Source of the DNA: Pedobacter sp.
GTDB lineage: Bacteria > Bacteroidota > Bacteroidia > Sphingobacteriales > Sphingobacteriaceae
Length of the DNA stretch: 56,784 bases
Assembly: GCA_025351765.1 (NCBI GenBank)
Contig: JANXVH010000085.1
Coordinates: 1 to 56,784, forward strand
Direction of reading: 5' to 3'
Of this stretch, positions 26,740 to 33,882 are shown in pieces (the first letter of the stretch is position 1; the number at the start of each line of letters is the position of its first letter). Below the pieces are notes generated by a model. The model was given only the letters and a program-made list of their open reading frames with translations. It had not been told where the DNA came from and did no database searches. The position numbers and the translations under genes were made by a program.

Positions 26740-27483
26740 TTAATCTCTGTAATCTGTTAATCCGGCATACGCCATAAAATCGGCGGCCTCTGCATAAGCC
26801 TTAAAGCCCTTAATGTCTTCGCGGATCATCTTTTCAAATACTCCGTTAAAAAGAGAAACGATTCCTCTTCCTACACTTCCAGCGGGCGGAAAATAGTCGA
26901 TCTCAATGTGTATCTCAGTCCCGGTTCCATTTAAGGTATCCCTAAATTCAACCTTACCCGCATTTTCGATCATTGAATCTTCAATAGATTGCCATCCAAG
27001 ATAGCTGCCTTCACCTTCCCTTGTAATCTCTGCATTCCAATCTAGCTCAATTAAATTACCAGGTATATTAGCTACCCAATGGGATTCTGTACCGCTAATC
27101 TCGTAAACACTTTTTAAGTGCTTCATAAACTTAGGCAGATTTGAAAGTTCCCTCCAAAATTCATATACTTTGGCTCTAGGTGCAGCCACCACAATATTCT
27201 CTGTAATATTAATTGCTTGAGGATCTGTAGTGTCTTTGCCTAACTTCTTATAAATTGGGCAAACTCCGGTAGCACCACGGTAAATAAGATACCCACCCGC
27301 TGCTGCACCTTGTAGTGCAAGAAGTGGATGATCGATAATATTTTTCAATCCTTTATACAATAAGTAAGACCCAGCTACTAGTGAAAGTGCTCGCTCGCCC
27401 TGGTCTATGTTTTCTTTTCCTGTAGCACTAAAGCTTAACTCCTTTAGTTCGTCTACAATTTTTGTTTTTAATAAGTTGCTCAT
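26740..27483 (-). CDS. SRPBCC-family protein with N-terminal DUF2892-like segment (paralogue)
   Basis: A 247-residue protein from the ATG at 27483; a TTG ten codons upstream is less likely, and AGAAAG stands just before the chosen ATG. The N-terminal third (GERALSLVAGSYLLYKGL; YLIYRGATGVCPIYKKLG) matches the membrane-associated part of the gene at 24932. The rest is the same START/SRPBCC ligand-binding fold (YEFWRELSNLPKFMKHL; DYFPPAGSVGRGIVSLF). The two paralogues lie on the same strand, separated only by plus-strand genes. Confidence 0.82.
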   Translation of the reverse strand: MSNLLKTKIVDELKELSFSATGKENIDQGERALSLVAGSYLLYKGLKNIIDHPLLALQGAAAGGYLIYRGATGVCPIYKKLGKDTTDPQAINITENIVVAAPRAKVYEFWRELSNLPKFMKHLKSVYEISGTESHWVANIPGNLIELDWNAEITREGEGSYLGWQSIEDSMIENAGKVEFRDTLNGTGTEIHIEIDYFPPAGSVGRGIVSLFNGVFEKMIREDIKGFKAYAEAADFMAYAGLTDYRD

Positions 27484-27742
27484 GTCTTTCTGGGGTATGT
27501 ATTTAAGGAACAATACCTGAAACTTAATGTTTTAAACTTTATTCAAAAACATCTCTGTAATAGCGTTAAGCCAGACGAGCTGAAGATAATTTTAACTTAT
27601 TTTTTTAACGTCATTACTTCACGACCAACAAGTTGGAGGGTTTCCGCATCTGAAATAATCTCAACAATATGGCTTTAATTTTGTTTCTACAGAAAAGGGT
27701 GTCAGAATCCAAAGAATCATCTATGGTATTTGGTAATTTGGT

Positions 27743-27750
27743 TATTTTTG
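27743..27750 (+). promoter_or_regulatory. -7 promoter element for the cold-shock gene
   Basis: TATTTTTG is a perfect TAnnTTTG match, giving an AT-rich 5' leader of about 30 bases before the cold-shock start. The remaining stretch back to 27484 shows no supported gene. Confidence 0.45.
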
Positions 27751-27788
27751 ATATTTTTATAAATTAATAGGAAACATTAAAAATTATT

Positions 27789-27977
27789 ATGAAAAACGGT
27801 ACAGTAAAATTTTTTAACTCTGAAAAAGGATTTGGGTTTATTAAAGAAGACAATGGCAGCGAGATTTTTGTTCACGTGTCAGGTCTTATCGATGAAATTC
27901 GTGAAAACGATCAAGTAGTCTACGAAGTTCAAGAAGGCAAAAAAGGATTGAATGCAGTAAAAGTTAAGTTAGCTTAA
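27789..27977 (+). CDS. cold-shock domain protein (CspA family)
   Basis: A 62-residue single cold-shock domain of standard size, with RNP1 (KGFGFI) and RNP2 (IFVHVS) nucleic-acid-binding motifs. It is an RNA chaperone that melts secondary structure during cold or growth transitions. It is a single-gene unit with its own -7 element and a strong terminator downstream. Confidence 0.96.
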   Translation: MKNGTVKFFNSEKGFGFIKEDNGSEIFVHVSGLIDEIRENDQVVYEVQEGKKGLNAVKVKLA

Positions 27978-28024
27978 CCTGTTATATATATTATACAGCA
28001 GCACCCTCACTTTTAAAAAGCTTT

Positions 28025-28072
28025 AGATCTTGAGTATACTTTTTCCAAGTAGTACTCAGGATCTTTTTTTTG
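28025..28072 (+). terminator. strong rho-independent terminator
   Basis: AGATCTTGAGTA (from 28025) pairs with TACTCAGGATCT (to 28064) with one G-U pair. The stem extends inward with TACTT/AAGTA, and a run of eight T follows. It ends the cold-shock gene. Confidence 0.92.
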
Positions 28073-28283
28073 TTTCCCTATTCCGGTAAATTTGGTGCCG
28101 CCACCTTCACTCGCTTTTATTTCCCTCATGAGCTTGTGAAATAAAGTATTTCAGCACGCCAAGCACAACAGTTAAGGCATCAATTGGAACAGGTTCTAGG
28201 TAATTTTAGAGAAAATTAATATAAAGTCCTATAAAAGTATAGATTTCATACAGCTTTTCTACTTGTTTTGTACAGGTATGAAA

Positions 28284-28317
28284 CAGGTTTCAGTCGATTG
28301 GAATCGATTATAACCTG
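28284..28317. promoter_or_regulatory. two-tier perfect dyad, possible operator
   Basis: CAGGTT (28284-28289) mirrors AACCTG (28312-28317), and inside it TCGATT (28294-28299) mirrors AATCGA (28302-28307). The spacing is symmetric: four, two and four bases. The geometry suits a dimeric or tetrameric DNA-binding protein. It lies about 190 bases before the ABC exporter operon. Confidence 0.45.
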
Positions 28318-28357
28318 AACAAAACCCGAAGGAAACCCGAATAAAACCCGAACAAAA
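28314..28357. repeat. four tandem copies of an 11-bp repeat
   Basis: The units are CCTGAACAAAA, CCCGAAGGAAA, CCCGAATAAAA and CCCGAACAAAA, head to tail with no spacer. The period of 11 is close to one DNA helical turn, so the sites would lie on one face. The first unit overlaps the right end of the dyad. Confidence 0.85.
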
Positions 28358-28505
28358 CCAATATTTTCTCTTTATTTTTTCTGAATTTTATAGCAACTTA
28401 TTATGAACATTACCAAAGCTGTTCTCCAATGCTTCCAAGATTAATATAATTGTTTCTTTAAATGATAGCGTAAATATTTCTAGATTTTGCACGTACCTTC
28501 GCCGT

Positions 28506-30203
28506 ATGCTAAAATTGCTAAAGCCTTATCGGGGTATTATTACTTTGTTGTTATTGCTGGCGTTAGGTGGTAATGCGCTCAGTTTACTGCTGCCAAAGAT
28601 CATTGGAGGGGTAATAGACGGGGTTGCACATCAACATTTTTCAATTGACCAGGCGATGATCAAATTTTCAGTCATTACTGTTTCTGTATTTATATTGGGA
28701 TATTTTCAAAGCGTAATACAGATTTATGCTTCGGAAAAAGTAGCCTTAAACCTGAGAACTGAGCTTATTGCAAAAATATCCAGACAAAATACTGCCTTTA
28801 TTGAGCAGGAGAGTCCGGCAAAGTTGTTAACCAACCTTACCTCTGATATTGATGCGATAAAGGCCTTTATTTCTCAGGCTATAGTCTCTATGATTTCATC
28901 CTTGGTAATTATTATTGGAGCCGCCATTTTGTTATTTAGTATCGATTGGGAACTTGGATTAATTGTAATCTGCATCACCTCTACTATTGGCATTAGTTTT
29001 TATTTGGTGATTAGAAAAGTAAGAATCCATTATAAAAAGAGCAGGGAGGTCATTGATACACTCAATAAGGTAATCAACGAAAATATTATCGGCGCTTTCC
29101 TGGTGCGGGTAGTAAATTCTCAGACCCTGGAATATAATAAATTTATGGAGGCAAGCATTAAGGGTAAAAACCTTGGCCTGTCTATTTTACAGTTATTTGC
29201 ATGGCTGATCCCCATCATTACTTTTACCGCTAATATTGCCGCATTAGTAATCCTGGCTTATGGGGGGCACATGGTAATTACGGATAGGATGAGTATTGGC
29301 GATCTGGCGGCATTTAACAGTTATTTGGCGATGTTGATCTTCCCAATTATCATTATTGGGTTTATGAGTAATGTTATTGTACAGGCTAATGTCTCTTTCG
29401 CCAGGGTTAGTAAAGTGCTTGAGGCACAAGATATTTTGGATTTGGGAACCGGCGAGCAGGAGTTAACAGGAGAAATAGAAGTTGCACAGATTAACCTAAG
29501 TTATTCTGGTAGGCAGGTATTAAAGGATATCAATTTTTCGGTTTCTCCTGGCGCAAAAATAGCCGTTGTAGGACCTACGGTTGCCGGGAAGACCCAGCTC
29601 TTGCAGCTACTGGCAGGAATGACACGTGCTGATAATGGCGAGATCAGATATGATGGTAACCTAATTACTGATTTTAAAAGTGGGGCTTTTTACCGCCAGC
29701 TGGCCTTTGTTTTTCAGGATAGTGTGCTATTTAATATGACCGTAAGGGAAAACATTGCTTTTAGCGAGCAGGTAACACCCGAATATTTGGATAAGGCTAT
29801 TGAAACTGCGGAACTAAAGGAGCTGATTGCCTCTTTTCCAGACGGTTTAGAAACTATTGTTTCTGAACGGGGACTTAGTCTTTCGGGCGGACAAAAACAG
29901 CGCATCATGCTAGCTCGTGCGTTAGCGATAAATCCAAAGGTTTTGTTGCTGGATGATTTTACTGCAAGGGTAGACCAGCAAACTGAAAGCAAGATACTGG
30001 CAAACATTGCCCGTAATTATCCATTGATTACATTAATATCTGTTACGCAAAAAATTGCTGCAGTAGAAGATTATGATCAGATTATATTGATGATGGAAGG
30101 TGAAGTGCTGGATAAAGGCACCCATAAGCAGTTAATGCAGCGCAGCCCGGAATACGTACAGATTTATGATTCTCAACAAAGTACCAGTAATTATGAACTA
30201 TAA
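28506..30203 (+). CDS. ABC exporter half-transporter, degenerate-site subunit
   Basis: A 565-residue half-transporter. An N-terminal six-helix exporter domain (to about residue 305) is followed by an ATPase domain. Walker A is GPTVAGKT (about 357), the Q loop is VFQDS, and the signature LSGGQ is intact near residue 459. Walker B is LLLDDF, with Asp replacing the catalytic Glu, and the switch His is replaced (SVTQK instead of SHR). These losses are typical of one partner of a heterodimeric exporter such as BmrCD or TM287/288. The partner gene overlaps its 3' end by 11 bases. The substrate is unknown; drug or lipid efflux is the family expectation. Confidence 0.9.
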   Translation: MLKLLKPYRGIITLLLLLALGGNALSLLLPKIIGGVIDGVAHQHFSIDQAMIKFSVITVSVFILGYFQSVIQIYASEKVALNLRTELIAKISRQNTAFIEQESPAKLLTNLTSDIDAIKAFISQAIVSMISSLVIIIGAAILLFSIDWELGLIVICITSTIGISFYLVIRKVRIHYKKSREVIDTLNKVINENIIGAFLVRVVNSQTLEYNKFMEASIKGKNLGLSILQLFAWLIPIITFTANIAALVILAYGGHMVITDRMSIGDLAAFNSYLAMLIFPIIIIGFMSNVIVQANVSFARVSKVLEAQDILDLGTGEQELTGEIEVAQINLSYSGRQVLKDINFSVSPGAKIAVVGPTVAGKTQLLQLLAGMTRADNGEIRYDGNLITDFKSGAFYRQLAFVFQDSVLFNMTVRENIAFSEQVTPEYLDKAIETAELKELIASFPDGLETIVSERGLSLSGGQKQRIMLARALAINPKVLLLDDFTARVDQQTESKILANIARNYPLITLISVTQKIAAVEDYDQIILMMEGEVLDKGTHKQLMQRSPEYVQIYDSQQSTSNYEL

Positions 30204-31959
30204 CCTGAACATTGAAAAAGAGCAGCTGGTTAAAAAGCCGGTTCTAGGGGAAATTCGTAATATGTTGAATGTGGCTGCTGCGGAAAAACGGAATCTGGTG
30301 ATTGCGCTTGGAATCATGCTATGCAACACGGCACTTAACTTATCTGGGCCCCTGCTTATTGGCTATACCATAGATCATTATATTCAAACGAAGCAATTTG
30401 ATGGCGTATTGCTGTTTTCAGCGATATTACTTTGCATGTACGCAGTAGTTTTTTGGGGGAGTTATTTGCAGACCAGTCTTGTTGGAGGCTCTGCACAGCG
30501 CATTGTTTTTGGGCTTAGGAATGCAGTATTTCAAAAAATACAGCAGCTGCCAGTCGCATTTTTTAATCAGAATAAGGCTGGCGATTTAATCTCCAGGGTA
30601 AATACAGATACAGACCGGCTAAATCAGTTTTTCTCTCAGGCACTACTTCAGTTTCTAAGCAGTTTTTTTATGCTGGTTGCAGCCGGGACTTTCATGCTGA
30701 TCATCAATTTTAAGCTGGGGTTGGTTACTATTTTGCCTGCGGTGTGTATCTGGCTGATTGTAAACAGGCTCTCGCCATGGGTTAAAAGAAAAAATGCAGC
30801 AAACTTGAAAAGTGTAGGTTTGTTGAGTGGCGAGATACAAGAGAGTTTAAATAATTTTAAAGTGGTGGTAGCCTTTAACCGAAGGGATTATTTTAGAAAG
30901 CGTTTTGATGATGCAAATCAACAAAACTATAAGACCGCTACTGGCGCCGGCATTGCCAACACGGTGTTTATGCCGGTCTTTAGTCTTTTCTCCAACATCG
31001 CTCAATTATTGGTGCTGATTTATGGGGTTTATCTGATCAGGAATGGCGGCCTAACTATAGGTCTGTTGATCAGTTATATCGCCTATGCGAATAATTTTTA
31101 CAATCCCATACGGCAGCTTGCTACTTTGTGGACCAGTTTTCAGACCGCGCTTGCTTCTTGGGATAGAATTTCTCATTTGTTAGGATTGGATAATGATCTT
31201 GAAGTGGTAGCGGTGGATTCTGTTGATACAGTTAAAACGGCTCCTGTAATGGAATTTAAAGGTGTAAATTTTGGTTATTCTGGTGGTAAAGAAATATTAT
31301 CTAACATTAATTTTAAGCTGGAAGTTGGAAAGATGTATGCTTTTGTGGGGCCTACCGGTGGGGGTAAAACCACTACTGCATCGCTAATGGCTAGGTTGTA
31401 TGATCCTTTAAAAGGTAGTGTTCTGTTGAATGGAAGGGATATCCGGTCTTATGATGCCGCCGAGCGTGCTGGTAAAATTGGGTTTATTTTACAAGAGCCT
31501 TTGTTGTTTACGGGTACGGTTAAGGATAATATACTTTATGGAAATATAGCGTATCAACAGCTGGATATAGCAGGCTTATTGAAAGTGTTTTTAGACGCCG
31601 GACTTACAGAGCTACTTGCTGTTTTTGATAAAGGATTGGAGACAGAAGTTTTAAGTGGCGGAAGTAGCATGAGCTTGGGACAAAAACAGCTAATTGCTTT
31701 TATGCGTGCGTTTTTAAGGAAGCCAGAGCTGTTGATCCTGGATGAGGCCACAGCAAATATTGACACAATTACCGAGCAGTTACTTGGCCGTATATTGCAA
31801 AAGTTAGGAGAAAGTACCACCCTGGTCGTGATTGCTCACCGGTTAAATACCATCCAAAATGCAGATGAGATCTTTTTTGTGAACTCTGGCGAAGTAACCA
31901 GGGCGGGTTCATTTGATGATGCCATGCAGAAGCTAATACATGGTAAAAGAGTAAGTTAA
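30193..31959 (+). CDS. ABC exporter half-transporter, catalytic-site subunit
   Basis: A 588-residue half-transporter from the ATG at 30193 (MNYNLN); an in-frame ATG at 30166 would overlap the upstream gene further. It has six N-terminal helices with GDLISRVNTDTDRLNQF in the first coupling region. The ATPase domain has Walker A GPTGGGKTT (about 385), Walker B LLILDEATANID with the catalytic Glu, and switch His in IAHRLNTI. Its signature is degenerate (SMSLGQKQL in place of LSGGQ). Its intact Walker motifs pair with the intact signature of the upstream subunit, giving one good ATP site and one dead one. Regulation by the TetR gene downstream is plausible. Confidence 0.9.
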   Translation: MNYNLNIEKEQLVKKPVLGEIRNMLNVAAAEKRNLVIALGIMLCNTALNLSGPLLIGYTIDHYIQTKQFDGVLLFSAILLCMYAVVFWGSYLQTSLVGGSAQRIVFGLRNAVFQKIQQLPVAFFNQNKAGDLISRVNTDTDRLNQFFSQALLQFLSSFFMLVAAGTFMLIINFKLGLVTILPAVCIWLIVNRLSPWVKRKNAANLKSVGLLSGEIQESLNNFKVVVAFNRRDYFRKRFDDANQQNYKTATGAGIANTVFMPVFSLFSNIAQLLVLIYGVYLIRNGGLTIGLLISYIAYANNFYNPIRQLATLWTSFQTALASWDRISHLLGLDNDLEVVAVDSVDTVKTAPVMEFKGVNFGYSGGKEILSNINFKLEVGKMYAFVGPTGGGKTTTASLMARLYDPLKGSVLLNGRDIRSYDAAERAGKIGFILQEPLLFTGTVKDNILYGNIAYQQLDIAGLLKVFLDAGLTELLAVFDKGLETEVLSGGSSMSLGQKQLIAFMRAFLRKPELLILDEATANIDTITEQLLGRILQKLGESTTLVVIAHRLNTIQNADEIFFVNSGEVTRAGSFDDAMQKLIHGKRVS

Positions 31960-32018
31960 AGCATTGTGGAATTTTCGTCAGAAATTTCCATTCGGAATGA
32001 TATTAATTCTTAATCAGT

Positions 32019-32038
32019 TATATTTGCTAACAGTGTTA
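32019..32038 (+). promoter_or_regulatory. promoter -7 element and overlapping palindrome before tetR
   Basis: TATATTTG (32019-32026) is a perfect TAnnTTTG. One base later TAACA-G-TGTTA (32028-32038) forms a palindrome covering the expected start of transcription, a typical place for an autoregulatory TetR site. Confidence 0.45.
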
Positions 32039-32054
32039 ACTTAACCAGACTGAT

Positions 32055-32660
32055 ATGGGTATAGCAGAAAGAAAGATTAGGCAAAAGGAAGAATTCAGAG
32101 CGAGCATTTTAGAAGCGGCCTGGCTACAGGTGCTAACAGATGGCTGGCAATCATTATCTATTAGAAAAATTGCTGATGCAATTGAATATAGTGTTCCGGT
32201 AATTTATAGCCATTTTGAAAACAAGGAAGCCATTTTGCTTGAGTTTACGAAAGAGGGTTGTCAAAAATTGGCAGATCATCTTCAGCTAGTGAAGGATAAG
32301 CACATTGAGCCAGCTGCACAATTAGAGGCCATTGCAAATGCTTACTGGGATTTTGCTTTTGAACATAAGGAATATTATCAGCTGATGTTCGGCTTGGGAA
32401 TTCCAGCATGCGAGCAAGTGAATTCAATTTCAGAAATGAAAAACATGACTATGGTAATGATGTCTGCTATAAAAAATGCGATTTCTGTAAGCAAAAACAA
32501 GGATGTTGATTTTTTTCTAAAGTATCACACCTATCTTTCTATTCTGCATGGTCTTGTTTCAATTGAGATGATTCAAAAAGAAGGAAAGCCTGCAGAACAC
32601 AAAAAGATGATCTTGCAGGATGCGATTTCGGGCTTTATACAGTCGCTTATTTTAAAGTAA
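32055..32660 (+). CDS. TetR/AcrR-family transcriptional regulator
   Basis: A 201-residue protein of normal family length. The N-terminal helix-turn-helix (ILEAAWLQVLTDGWQSLSIRKIADAIEYSVPVIYSHFENKEAIL, residues about 18-62) is a clear TetR type, and the helical remainder is a ligand-binding and dimer domain. It sits 95 bases after the ABC exporter pair with its own promoter-like element and palindrome. TetR genes next to exporters usually repress them until the exported compound binds, so control of the pair and of itself is inferred. Confidence 0.92.
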   Translation: MGIAERKIRQKEEFRASILEAAWLQVLTDGWQSLSIRKIADAIEYSVPVIYSHFENKEAILLEFTKEGCQKLADHLQLVKDKHIEPAAQLEAIANAYWDFAFEHKEYYQLMFGLGIPACEQVNSISEMKNMTMVMMSAIKNAISVSKNKDVDFFLKYHTYLSILHGLVSIEMIQKEGKPAEHKKMILQDAISGFIQSLILK

Positions 32661-32719
32661 ATTAATAATTGGTTATTTTTACTAAAAACAACTTAGAATT
32701 TTAAATAAGGATTCCATCT

Positions 32720-33151
32720 ATGAAACAAGTTTTTAACACCAACTTTAATCATTTAAGTTTGAATTTTGGATTACTAATATTCCGTGTAGCTATAGGTGCT
32801 TTCATGATGGTACACGGATATGGTAAGTTACAAGGCGTATTGGCTGGTGGAGAAATCCAGTTTATGGATCCAATTGGTATAGGACAGGAGGCTTCATTAT
32901 ACCTTGCCATATTCGCAGAATTTTTCTGTTCTATCTTTTTGATATTGGGGTTGGCAACAAGGCTGGCAGTAATTCCGCTTATTATAACCATGCTTGTGGT
33001 AGTTTTAATTGCTCTTCGGAGTGATCCTTTTGAAAAGAAGGAACTTGCCTTGCATTACCTGTTGGGTTATATGTTGATTTTCTTGATTGGAGGAGGAAAA
33101 TACAGTCTTGATTTTTTCATCAGTCGGAACAACAACAAACGCAGAAGATAA
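32720..33151 (+). CDS. DoxX family membrane protein
   Basis: A 143-residue protein with four transmembrane helices. The opening FGLLIFRVAIGAFMMVHGYGKLQGVL and the central SLYLAIFAEFFCSIFLILGLATRLAVIPL are typical of DoxX. Members are small membrane proteins linked to redox and stress functions but mostly uncharacterised. It lies 59 bases after tetR, so it could share its transcript. Confidence 0.9.
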   Translation: MKQVFNTNFNHLSLNFGLLIFRVAIGAFMMVHGYGKLQGVLAGGEIQFMDPIGIGQEASLYLAIFAEFFCSIFLILGLATRLAVIPLIITMLVVVLIALRSDPFEKKELALHYLLGYMLIFLIGGGKYSLDFFISRNNNKRRR

Positions 33152-33182
33152 TCTTTAGCACACTTATTGCGTTATAGTGGTT

Positions 33183-33785
33183 ATGAAAAGATTCCTTTTG
33201 TTTTCCCTTGTAGTGGTAGCGATTTCCGGCTGCGGTATAAATAGACAAGCGCAACAGATTAAAGCGCTGGAAAAATGCACTTACCGAATTACTTCTGCCG
33301 AGGAGATTTTTGTTGGTGGAACAAACGTTAAAAAATTATTTGAAAACCAGGAGATAAATCTAGCCACTTTGCCAGGACTTGCATTTGGTTTGCTGAGGAA
33401 GGATGTGCCACTTAAAACTAAGTTGAACTTAGAAATCAAGAATCCTACTGGTGATGATGCATCTATCAATGAGTTCGAATACAAAATACTGATCAATAAT
33501 GCCCAGCTTGCCGAAGGTGTAGTGAGCCAGGCAGTAAACGTTTTGGCTGGAAAATCTGTAGTAGTTCCTATTAATATGGACGTAAATCTTTACCCCTTCG
33601 TATCCAACAGTAAGGTAATGGGAGAGATTAGTGAATTTATTAAAGGTGGTAAAAAGGGTGGTGCAGAAAAGAAGGGGATATTAACACTAAAGATAAGGCC
33701 AAGCATTAAAGTAGGCGGGTCACTTATAAAATATCCTGGTTTTATTACCATAGACAAAGAGGTAAGCAGCAAGATTCTCCTATAA
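33183..33785 (+). CDS. LEA type 2-like (WHy domain) lipoprotein
   Basis: A 200-residue predicted lipoprotein. A GTG two codons upstream of the ATG at 33183 is not needed, because MKRFLLFSLVVVAISGC is a complete lipoprotein signal with its lipobox Cys. The mature part has an LEA-2/WHy-like beta sandwich: LKTKLNLEIKNPTGDDASINEFEYKILINNAQLAEG, with typical spacing of NP and an internal strand repeat. Such proteins are tied to stress tolerance; its exact role is unknown. Confidence 0.75.
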   Translation: MKRFLLFSLVVVAISGCGINRQAQQIKALEKCTYRITSAEEIFVGGTNVKKLFENQEINLATLPGLAFGLLRKDVPLKTKLNLEIKNPTGDDASINEFEYKILINNAQLAEGVVSQAVNVLAGKSVVVPINMDVNLYPFVSNSKVMGEISEFIKGGKKGGAEKKGILTLKIRPSIKVGGSLIKYPGFITIDKEVSSKILL

Positions 33786-33882
33786 AAAGGGTAGTACTTT
33801 TGTATGATTGTTACTGAAATTGCTTTTTAAATAAATAACAGATTGCTGATTTTTAGTTAATTTCGAAAACTAAGATCTGTTT

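Larger units (their letters stand above)
28073..28505. other. 433-base region without a gene before the ABC operon
   Basis: No complete gene is visible. A minus-strand frame without a start codon (28107-28205) reads like a protein C-terminus (EPVPIDALTVVLGVLKYF), possibly a gene remnant. The stretch also carries the two-tier dyad at 28284-28317 and the tandem repeats at 28314-28357. A weak TACCTTCG lies just before the ABC gene. Confidence 0.5.

Noticed and set aside
27597..27665. Short minus-strand frame reading IVEIISDAETLQLVGREVMTLKK
   Set aside because: It looks protein-like but has no start codon between its stops, so it cannot be called a gene.
28314..28357. CRISPR-like array
   Set aside because: The units are 11 bases with no spacers and no cas genes are near.
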